The translations under genes and the position numbers were made by a program. Under the pieces are notes generated by a model. It was given only the letters and a program-made list of their open reading frames with translations, ran no database searches and was not told where the DNA came from. Shown piece after piece: positions 8,183-14,136 of a stretch of 14,796 bases of DNA (position 1 is its first letter; every line of letters starts with the position of its first letter). Where the stretch lies: assembly GCA_905215275.1 (NCBI GenBank), contig CAJMPE010000028.1:1-14796 (forward strand), in the 5' to 3' direction. The DNA comes from an uncultured bacterium. GTDB taxonomy: Bacteria > Actinomycetota > Coriobacteriia > Coriobacteriales > Coriobacteriaceae.

Positions 8183-9163
8183 GTGGTAAAGATGAAAGAT
8201 GTGGCCGAGCTGGCAGGCGTTTCGAGCGCCGCCGTCTCGCGCTACCTCAACGGTGGATATATCTCGGCGGATAAGGCCGAGCGCATTAAGCAAGCGATTG
8301 AGCTGACCGGATACGTGCGGTCCAGCCAGGCTCGCGCGCTGCGCACCGGCTCCACCAAGCTCATCGGCGTCATCGTGCCTAAAATCAACTCGGAATCCGT
8401 GAGCCGCATTACCGCCGGCATTGGCCAGGTGCTCGGTCGTCGTGGCTACCAGATGTTGCTTGCCAATACCGACAATGCCCCCGATCGCGAGCTCGAATAC
8501 CTCGATTTATTCCAAAACCACCCGGTCGATGGCATTGTGCTGGTAGCAACCATGATTACCGACGAGCACCGTCGGGCGATTGAATCGTGCCGTGTGCCCA
8601 TCGTGCTGATCGGTCAGAATGTTGAGGGCGCGGCGTGCGTCTATCACGACGATTACGAGGCCGCCTTTGAGCTGGGCCATGCGCTTGCGGGTCGCGTGGA
8701 CGGCAAGATTGCCTATATTGGAGTTACCGAAGAGGACCGCGCGGCCGGTTATGACCGCCGTCGCGGTTTTGAGGCCGGCTTGCGCGCCGCGGGTAACCCG
8801 CTCGATGCCGCCTTGATTCGCCTGGGCTTGTTTACGCTCGACTCGGGCTATGGTGCGGCGCGTGAACTGCTTTCCGTCGACCCCGATGTTTCGTTTATCG
8901 CGTGCGCGACCGACACCATGGCGGCGGGCGCGCTGCGTGCCATCGATGAGGTTCGCGGCATGGGCGAGGGTATACACCGCGTGAGCGGTTTTGGCGACAA
9001 CGCGTTTTTGCGCGCGCTGACGGGCGGCATTCCCACCGTGCATTATGGCTACCTGACCAGTGGCGTCGAGGCGACCAATATGTTGCTCAACACGCTCGAT
9101 GGCGTGGAGGGGGAGAGCGGTCTCAAGACGCTCAAACTCGGCCATCAACTTATGAATGTCTAG
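8183..9163 (+). CDS. LacI/GalR-family transcriptional repressor, probably of the sucrose locus
   Basis: DNA-binding repressor of about 326 residues. The N-terminal helix-turn-helix is typical: MKDVAELAGVSSAAVSRYLN, then a hinge helix around ALRTGSTKLIGVIVP. The remainder is a periplasmic-binding-protein-like sugar-sensing domain (VDGIVLVA, IAYIGV, GYDRRRGFEAGL, DTMAAGALRAI, FGDNAFL). GTG 8183 is chosen because AGGGG at 8173-8177 sits five bases before it. The in-frame ATG at 8168 has no ribosome binding site and abuts an operator, and ATG 8192 is a further possibility. Family-type operators lie at its own start and twice before the adjacent permease gene, so it most likely controls the next two genes and itself. 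The ligand is probably a sugar or sugar phosphate from sucrose metabolism, inferred from the neighbours. Confidence 0.92.
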   Translation: MVKMKDVAELAGVSSAAVSRYLNGGYISADKAERIKQAIELTGYVRSSQARALRTGSTKLIGVIVPKINSESVSRITAGIGQVLGRRGYQMLLANTDNAPDRELEYLDLFQNHPVDGIVLVATMITDEHRRAIESCRVPIVLIGQNVEGAACVYHDDYEAAFELGHALAGRVDGKIAYIGVTEEDRAAGYDRRRGFEAGLRAAGNPLDAALIRLGLFTLDSGYGAARELLSVDPDVSFIACATDTMAAGALRAIDEVRGMGEGIHRVSGFGDNAFLRALTGGIPTVHYGYLTSGVEATNMLLNTLDGVEGESGLKTLKLGHQLMNV

Positions 9164-9212
9164 GCTTTGGGCATGTCTGCCTGCCTTTGAGGCCCCTGTT
9201 TTTGCGGTAAAA

Positions 9213-9245
9213 CTACCATTCGCCGGCTTTTTCCTACCGTTCACC
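9213..9245 (+). repeat. Direct repeat CTACCRTTCRCC, 21-base spacing
   Basis: CTACCATTCGCC (9213-9224) recurs as CTACCGTTCACC (9234-9245), 10 of 12 bases identical, offset by 21 bases (about two helical turns). It lies upstream of the two LacI-type operators. It could bind a second regulator such as an activator or catabolite factor; no family is recognised. Confidence 0.4.
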
Positions 9246-9251
9246 CTACTA

Positions 9252-9265
9252 TGAAAACGATTACA
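9252..9265. promoter_or_regulatory. LacI-type operator 1 upstream of the PTS gene
   Basis: TGAAAACGATTACA is an imperfect palindrome around a central CG and fits the LacI/GalR consensus. The same 15-base string, including the following G, recurs 26 bases downstream. It probably overlaps the promoter of the permease gene, although no convincing -35/-10 pair could be fixed by eye. Confidence 0.75.
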
Positions 9266-9277
9266 GACATATGAAAC

Positions 9278-9291
9278 TGAAAACGATTACA
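9278..9291. promoter_or_regulatory. LacI-type operator 2 upstream of the PTS gene
   Basis: Second exact copy of TGAAAACGATTACA. The 26-base offset is about 2.5 helical turns, which puts the two copies on roughly opposite faces of the DNA. The site lies 56 bases before the permease start, a usual position for a repressor site at or just after a transcription start. Confidence 0.75.
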
Positions 9292-9347
9292 GTGTAAGTG
9301 TCAAAGGTAGTCGGGTGCGCATGCACCCGTTGGAGGAAAGGGAAGTC

Positions 9348-10748
9348 ATGGACTACCGCAAATCAGCCCAAGAGGTGCTCGACAACATCGGTGGCGCCGG
9401 CAACGTTGTTTCGGCCGCACACTGCGCCACGCGTCTGCGCCTGGTGATTGCCGATAACGCGAAGGTTGACAAGGAGGCCCTCGAGAATATCGACGGCGCT
9501 AAGGGCGTCTTTGAAGCCCAGGGCCAGCTCCAGATTATTTTTGGCACTGGCACCGTCAATAAGGTCTACGAGGAGTTCATCGCGCTCAGTGGCGTCGAGG
9601 CTGCCACCAAGGCCGAGGTCAAGGAGGCCGCGGCGCAGCAGCAGAACATCTTTATGCGCGCCATTAAGGTGCTCGGCGACGTCTTTGTCCCCATCATCCC
9701 TGCCATCGTGGCCTCGGGTCTGCTGCTGGGCATTATGAGCGCCCTCAACTTTATGGCCTCCAACGGCTTTATCGCGCTCGACACCAATAACTTTATCTAC
9801 AAGATTGCCGACCTGGTCTCGGGCACGTCCTTTGGCATTCTGCAGATCCTGATCGGTTACTCCGCCGCTAAGGCCTTTGGCGCCAACCCGTATCTGGGCG
9901 CCGTTGTCGGTGGTGCGTTCATCAACTCCTCGCTACAGAGCGCCTACACGGTTGCCTCCGAGGGCGTGCAGACCATGGTCAACGTCATCCCCGGTGTGTA
10001 CAGCTTTGAGTGGGTCGGTTATCAGGGCCACGTTATCCCCATCGTCATCGCCTGCGCTATTCTGGCCTTCCTCGAGAAGCGCCTGCACAAGATCGTTCCC
10101 GAGATGTTCGACCTCTTTGTGACCCCGCTCGTCTCGGTGTTCGTGACCGTGCTCGTGACCCTCGTTGCCGTCGGCCCCATCTTCGTGTGGGCCGAGAACG
10201 CCATTCTCGGTCTGATTCAGGCCCTGCTCACCCTGCCCTTTGGCATCGGTTCCTTTATCGTCGGCCTGTTCTATGCCCCCACGGTCGTTACCGGTATCCA
10301 CCAGATGTACACCGCCATCGATCTGGGCCAGCTCGCTCAGTACGGTGTGACCTATTGGCTGCCCATCGCCAGCGCTGCCAACATCGCCCAGGGTGGTGCC
10401 GCGCTCGCCGTTGCCTTTAAGACCCGCGATGCCAAGATCAAGGGTCTGGCGCTTCCTTCGGCCCTGTCCGCCTTCATGGGCATTACCGAGCCTGCCATCT
10501 TTGGTGTGAACCTGCGCTTCTTTAAGCCCTTCATCGCCGGCTGCATCGGCGGCGGTTGCGGTGCCCTGGTCTGCGCGCTCACTTCGCTGGCTGCCTCCGG
10601 CACGGGTGTTACGGGTATCTTCGGTATCCTGCTGTGCCTGGCCCAGCCCGTGCAGTACGCGATCATGTTTGCGGTTGCCGCGGTCGTGTCCTTTGCCATC
10701 TCGTTTGTCCTGTACAAGGACGAGCCCAAGGCTTCCGAGCAGGCCTAA
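9348..10748 (+). CDS. scrA: Sucrose-type PTS permease, EIIBC subunit
   Basis: Membrane phosphotransferase transporter of 466 residues that imports a sugar while phosphorylating it, giving sucrose 6-phosphate if the inferred substrate is right. The EIIB domain (about 1-85) carries the phospho-cysteine motif AAHCATRLR (C26) and the FGTGTVNKVY end. The EIIC domain (about 100-460) has around ten membrane segments and the substrate-site motif GITEPAIFGVNLR (E381) of the glucose/sucrose PTS superfamily. There is no EIIA domain, so a separate EIIA protein must supply phosphate. ATG 9348 is chosen over an upstream GTG at 9315 because EIIB proteins of this group start at MDYRKSA-like sequence and GGAGGAAAGGG precedes it. 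Codons are more C-ended than in the Pel genes, which suggests high expression. Specificity is inferred from the GH32 gene next door; trehalose or another glucoside is the alternative. Confidence 0.88.
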   Translation: MDYRKSAQEVLDNIGGAGNVVSAAHCATRLRLVIADNAKVDKEALENIDGAKGVFEAQGQLQIIFGTGTVNKVYEEFIALSGVEAATKAEVKEAAAQQQNIFMRAIKVLGDVFVPIIPAIVASGLLLGIMSALNFMASNGFIALDTNNFIYKIADLVSGTSFGILQILIGYSAAKAFGANPYLGAVVGGAFINSSLQSAYTVASEGVQTMVNVIPGVYSFEWVGYQGHVIPIVIACAILAFLEKRLHKIVPEMFDLFVTPLVSVFVTVLVTLVAVGPIFVWAENAILGLIQALLTLPFGIGSFIVGLFYAPTVVTGIHQMYTAIDLGQLAQYGVTYWLPIASAANIAQGGAALAVAFKTRDAKIKGLALPSALSAFMGITEPAIFGVNLRFFKPFIAGCIGGGCGALVCALTSLAASGTGVTGIFGILLCLAQPVQYAIMFAVAAVVSFAISFVLYKDEPKASEQA

Positions 10749-10762
10749 GAGCTTTTGATTGA

Positions 10763-10797
10763 GGAACGCCCGCGGGCTGTATGCTCGCGGGTGTTCC
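10763..10797. terminator. Strong hairpin between PTS and hydrolase genes
   Basis: A 15-bp stem (10763-10777 with 10783-10797, two G-U type pairs, loop TGTAT) starts 15 bases after the EIIBC stop. No T-run follows, so it may act as an attenuator or mRNA stabiliser that sets differing levels of permease and hydrolase rather than a full stop. Confidence 0.5.
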
Positions 10798-10854
10798 CCG
10801 CATCTGGCGCCGATCTTTGGCACCTTGTAACTTTCGATCCGTTAGGACTTTGAT

Positions 10855-12387
10855 ATGTCTAATGCACTCGGTCGCGACCTTGCAAAGCTGGTCGCCGCTG
10901 TTGACGCCGCCGCCTCTGAGTGCGGTCATGGCGCGTATGGCCAGCGCTTTCATATTATGCCGCCCACGGGCTGGCTCAACGACCCCAACGGTCTTTGCCA
11001 GGCGGGCGGCGTGTTCCACGCTTATTTTCAATATGCTCCGTTTGATGTTGAGGGCGGCGTTAAGGCCTGGGGTCATGCCACGAGCCGCGACCTTATGAAC
11101 TGGGAGTATGTTGGCGCGCCGCTGCTGCCCGATGAGCCGTTCGACTGCCATGGCGTGTATTCGGGCTCCGCGCTTGCCGAGGACGGTCGCATTCGCGTGC
11201 TCTATACCGGCAACGTTAAGCTCCCCGATGCGGACGGCGTCTTTGACTATGTCAACTCCGGCCGTCGCGCCGATACCGTGTATGTCGAGAGCGCCGATGG
11301 ACAGACGTTTAGCCAAAAGCGCGTGGTGCTGGCTTCCGAGGATTATCCCGAGGATTTGACCCGCCACGTGCGCGACCCCAAGGTGTGGCGTGACGCGGAC
11401 GGGCGTTATCACATGGTGCTGGGTGCGCGTCGTCGAGTTGACGGGCCGCACGTCGAGAGCCGTTTTTGCGCCATGCATGGCGAGGGTGCCGGACGCGATG
11501 TGGGCGAGATCCTGGTGTATGGCTCGGCCGATATGCTGAGCTGGGAGCTCGAGAGCCGCGTGTCTACGCCCGAGCGTTTTGGCTTTATGTGGGAGTGCCC
11601 GGGGTATCTGGAGATTGAGACGGATGGCGGTGTACCGGCGAAATGGCTGTCCTTCTCGCCCCAGGGGCTCGAGGGCGGTCGTTGGGACCGCGGTAATGTG
11701 TATGCCGCTGGCTACTTGCCTGTAACGGGTGACATCACCGGTGGTGACGGTGCCTATGAGCTGGGCGAGTTCCGCCTGTGGGACGCCGGTTTTGACTTCT
11801 ATGCTCCGCAGGAGTTTACGTCCGAGGACGGTCGCCACATTTTGATCGGCTGGATGGGCATGCCCGATGAGCCGACCTATGGCAACGCGCCCACCGTGGT
11901 GTGCGGCTGGCAGCACTGCATGACGGTGCCGCGCGAGCTTACAGCCGGTGCCGGCGGCGTGGTGCTGCAGCAGCCGGCGCGCGAGATTGAGCACCATTAT
12001 GCCTCGGTGCGTGTGGGTGAGGGCTCGTTTGAGGTTGCCGACGATACCTGCTTTGACGTTGTTGTCGACGGTGTCGACGGCGCGTTTACCGCGATCGTTG
12101 ATGGCGAGCTGAAGCTGGCGTTTATGCCCGCCGAGGGCGAACTGCCTTCGCGCTTTGAGATGCGATTTACCGATGAGGGTCGTGCTTCTGCCGGCTGCGG
12201 TCGTACTGTGCGCTGGGAGCCCGTCGACGAGGTGCGCAACGTGCGCATTGTCGGCGATGTCTCGTCGGTCGAGGTGTTTGTGAACGATGGCGCGCTCGTG
12301 TTTTCGACGCGCATCTATCCCGAGGCCTATGGCGTGACCGTTGACGCCCCGGGTGCGAGCGTGACCTATCACACGCTCAACATCTAG
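10855..12387 (+). CDS. scrB: GH32 sucrose-6-phosphate hydrolase / beta-fructosidase
   Basis: Cytosolic glycoside hydrolase family 32 enzyme of 510 residues, expected to split imported sucrose 6-phosphate into glucose 6-phosphate and fructose. All three catalytic signatures are visible: WLNDPNG with nucleophile D43, RDPKVW with transition-state Asp D174, and ECPG with acid/base E247. The first two thirds form the five-bladed propeller; the C-terminal third is the beta-sandwich ending VEVFVNDGALVFSTRIYP. No signal peptide is present, which fits an intracellular hydrolase fed by the PTS. AGGA at 10844-10847 lies seven bases before the ATG. A hairpin separates it from the permease gene, so it may be read through from the PTS promoter or have its own weak promoter. 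A fructan beta-fructosidase is the alternative, less likely given no export signal. Confidence 0.93.
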   Translation: MSNALGRDLAKLVAAVDAAASECGHGAYGQRFHIMPPTGWLNDPNGLCQAGGVFHAYFQYAPFDVEGGVKAWGHATSRDLMNWEYVGAPLLPDEPFDCHGVYSGSALAEDGRIRVLYTGNVKLPDADGVFDYVNSGRRADTVYVESADGQTFSQKRVVLASEDYPEDLTRHVRDPKVWRDADGRYHMVLGARRRVDGPHVESRFCAMHGEGAGRDVGEILVYGSADMLSWELESRVSTPERFGFMWECPGYLEIETDGGVPAKWLSFSPQGLEGGRWDRGNVYAAGYLPVTGDITGGDGAYELGEFRLWDAGFDFYAPQEFTSEDGRHILIGWMGMPDEPTYGNAPTVVCGWQHCMTVPRELTAGAGGVVLQQPAREIEHHYASVRVGEGSFEVADDTCFDVVVDGVDGAFTAIVDGELKLAFMPAEGELPSRFEMRFTDEGRASAGCGRTVRWEPVDEVRNVRIVGDVSSVEVFVNDGALVFSTRIYPEAYGVTVDAPGASVTYHTLNI

Positions 12388-12425
12388 GCGATTCGTCGCA
12401 TATCGGCGCTATACTGCAGCCGTTG

Positions 12426-12465
12426 CCCACGATGCGGGGAACACCCGCATCGTGGGTTTTTGTTT
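12426..12465 (+). terminator. Intrinsic terminator after scrB
   Basis: A perfect 13-bp stem (CCCACGATGCGGG at 12426-12438 with its complement at 12444-12456, loop GAACA) is followed by TTTTTGTTT. This is a textbook Rho-independent terminator for the sucrose locus, 38 bases after the hydrolase stop. Confidence 0.93.
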
Positions 12466-12483
12466 GTGAAGGGACGGTGCCTT

Positions 12484-13464
12484 GTGGATGTACAGCAGCT
12501 AGAAGAGGCCTGGGCTGTAAGGGCCGGCGCGCGTGAGGCGCGTCTTGTTGCGGCCTCGCATGTGCCGGCGGCGCTGTCTCTGTTGGGGATTGTGCGCCCC
12601 GGTGACCGCCTGGTTGCGTTTGCCGATGACTTTGCCGATGCGTTTGCTCGTGGCTTTGATGGCTGCGATGTTGTGCTGGTTGGGGAGCCGTCGGCTGCAG
12701 TGTTTTCTGCTGCGTCCGAGGGCTTTGATGCTGAGGGGCCGCACCTGTGGTGGTTTGTGAACACGATCGGTGGCTTTGGCCTGCGCGTGCCCGATCTGCG
12801 CGCTCTGGGTCGTGCGGCTCGCGAGGCCCGTGCGCTGCTCGTGGTGGATAACACCGTGGCAAGCGTCTTTGGCTGCGATCCACTGCGTTTGGGTGCCGTC
12901 CTGTCGCTTGAGGCGCTCGATCGCGCGTGCGCCGGTAAGGCTCCGCGCAAGCTCGTTGCCGCTTCGGTGGCGCGCTCGCAGCTCAAGCGCCACCGCGTGG
13001 ACGCTGCGGCCGAGTGCGCGCATGCCCTGCTTGAGGGGTGCGGCGCGTCGGCATTCGACCTTTCTACTGAGGAGGCCGACGTGCTGGAGCGCGGGCTTTC
13101 CTCGCTCGACGCCCGCATGCAGGCACACTTCGACCGCGCGCGTGCATTGGCCGAGTATTTGGCCGCCAACGAAATGGTGCGCAACGTGCGCTATCCCGGG
13201 CTGACCTCGCATCCCGACCATGCCATCGCGACCGGCATCCTGGAGCACGGTTTTGGCCCGGCAGTAGAGTTTGACCTGATGGACTGCACCGCAGGCGAAT
13301 TCTTCAGCATACTGCCGGACGAATTCCGCACATCACCCGCCGGCGGCGCAACGACGCGCCTTTCGGCCCCACGCGGCAAGCAGGGGAGCACCATCCGCCT
13401 CTTCGCCGGCACCGACGACCCCCTGGTCGTAGCGTCAACCCTAGACAACGCCCTTCGCAACTAG
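12484..13464 (+). CDS. Shortened Cys/Met-metabolism PLP-fold protein, probably degenerate
   Basis: A 326-residue protein of the cystathionine gamma-synthase/beta-lyase fold. Family landmarks are VRPGDRLVAF, VDNT (D122, the ring-nitrogen Asp), DPLRLGA, ERGLSSLDARM, VRNVRYPGLTSHPDH and IRLFAGTDD. Compared with the usual 380-400 residues, the N-terminal segment that carries the Tyr-x-Arg phosphate-binding site is absent. The Schiff-base STKY-GHSD motif is also not found: by hand alignment, the position 25 residues after D122 is R147, and the nearest lysines are K152 and K156. GTG 12484 follows AAGGGA; an upstream GTG at 12466 would lie inside the terminator T-run. Codon choice changes sharply near 13260. 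It may be a non-catalytic or repurposed relative, or an enzyme with displaced lysine. Fold call good, activity doubtful. Confidence 0.78.
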   Translation: MDVQQLEEAWAVRAGAREARLVAASHVPAALSLLGIVRPGDRLVAFADDFADAFARGFDGCDVVLVGEPSAAVFSAASEGFDAEGPHLWWFVNTIGGFGLRVPDLRALGRAAREARALLVVDNTVASVFGCDPLRLGAVLSLEALDRACAGKAPRKLVAASVARSQLKRHRVDAAAECAHALLEGCGASAFDLSTEEADVLERGLSSLDARMQAHFDRARALAEYLAANEMVRNVRYPGLTSHPDHAIATGILEHGFGPAVEFDLMDCTAGEFFSILPDEFRTSPAGGATTRLSAPRGKQGSTIRLFAGTDDPLVVASTLDNALRN

Positions 13465-13482
13465 CTAAATCATCCTCAACTC

Positions 13483-13558
13483 CATAAGTTGCGGTGAAAT
13501 AGGGATTTGATTTACGGCTTTAACCGCATAAACAGTCCCTATTTCACCGCAACTTATG
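13483..13558. repeat. 76-base inverted repeat with perfect 23-base arms
   Basis: Arm 13483-13505 (starting CATAAGTTGCGG) is the exact reverse complement of 13536-13558. The 30-base centre can form a smaller hairpin from TTTACGG and CCGCATAAA. The element lies between convergent genes. Neither side ends in a T-run, so it looks more like a miniature palindromic repeat than an ordinary bidirectional terminator, although it could stop or stabilise both transcripts. Confidence 0.85.
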
Positions 13559-13598
13559 AGAGGGGGTTGTGTAGCTATAAAGCCCCGTCCTAAATTGT

Positions 13599-13943
13599 CT
13601 ACTTTTTGATGCTGGCGATGAGGGCGTCGGCTTTGGTGGCGATGACGTTGTTGATGTCGGCCTGGAGGGTTTCGTAGACTTCGATGGCTCGCTCGCCGGC
13701 GGGGGTGAGGGTGGATCCGCGGGCTCCGTCGCGCTCGATGAGTTTGCAGCCCAGCTGACCTTCGGCCTCGTTCACAATGCGCCAGGCCTTGGAATACGCC
13801 ATGCCCATGCTCTTGGCGGCGCGGTTCAGCGAGTGCTCGCGGGCAATACCCTGCAGCAGCAAGACGCAGCCGTGACCAAACACGCCCGGCAGATCCTTGT
13901 CGCACGCTTGAATGACCAGCTTTGCCGTCGTCTTGTACTTCAT
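13599..13943 (-). CDS. ModE-like winged-helix regulator (DNA-binding domain only)
   Basis: Small DNA-binding protein of 114 residues, related to the N-terminal domain of ModE and to LysR-type winged helices. The core is ARE.HSLNRAAKSMGMAYSKAWRIVNEAE, matching the ModE helix-turn-helix in which AAK-MG-YSKAW is conserved. A wing (KLIERDGARGSTLTPAGERAIE) and a terminal helix (YETLQADINNVIATKADALI) follow. No molybdate-binding (molbindin) domain is present, so any metal sensing would need another protein or is absent. The ATG at 13943 is preferred: GGGGAG lies 11 bases upstream and GGAG three bases upstream. A GTG nine bases upstream (13952) is the alternative. It is convergent with the PLP-fold gene and divergent from guaB. 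Target genes are unknown. Confidence 0.85.
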   Translation of the reverse strand: MKYKTTAKLVIQACDKDLPGVFGHGCVLLLQGIAREHSLNRAAKSMGMAYSKAWRIVNEAEGQLGCKLIERDGARGSTLTPAGERAIEVYETLQADINNVIATKADALIASIKK

Positions 13944-14028
13944 ACGCTCCACGTCTCCCCGCTAAAGTGTTTGCTGGGCAAACGCAAAGCCTGCGTCAAG
14001 CCCTCGTGTGCTCTTCTTAAATCATGCA

Positions 14029-14057
14029 TTGTAGCAGTCAAAGTGCGTTAAGATACT
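14029..14057 (+). promoter_or_regulatory. Possible guaB promoter
   Basis: TTGTAG (14029-14034) and GATACT (14052-14057) are 17 bases apart, with 3/6 and 4/6 matches to consensus. The resulting leader would be roughly 70 bases. This is a weak call by eye only. Confidence 0.3.
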
Positions 14058-14066
14058 TCCCCAGTA

Positions 14067-14078
14067 TTGGGCGCCCAA
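14067..14078. promoter_or_regulatory. Perfect 12-bp palindrome in the guaB leader
   Basis: TTGGGCGCCCAA is a perfect palindrome about 10 bases after the possible -10 of guaB. It sits within a larger potential stem (CCCAG 14060-14064 with CTGGG 14086-14090). It may be an operator or a leader structure; no known regulator is recognised. Confidence 0.4.
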
Positions 14079-14136
14079 GGTTGGGCTGGGTCCTACGAGG
14101 CCTGCAGCCGACCGGTCGCATGGAAAAAGGAGAAAC

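Noticed and set aside
9168..9203. Possible terminator after the LacI-type gene
   Set aside because: Only short stems (4-5 bp) precede the TGTTTTT run. The signal is too weak to call, although some termination here is possible.
9933..10823. 296-residue - strand frame inside the PTS gene
   Set aside because: Its composition (Gly, Asp, His rich, low complexity) is the mirror of membrane-segment codons; there is no ribosome binding site or domain.
10663..12372. 569-residue open frame on the - strand covering scrB and the scrA end
   Set aside because: It is antisense to a GH32 gene with all catalytic motifs, spans an intergenic hairpin and shows no domain. It is a GC-bias artefact.
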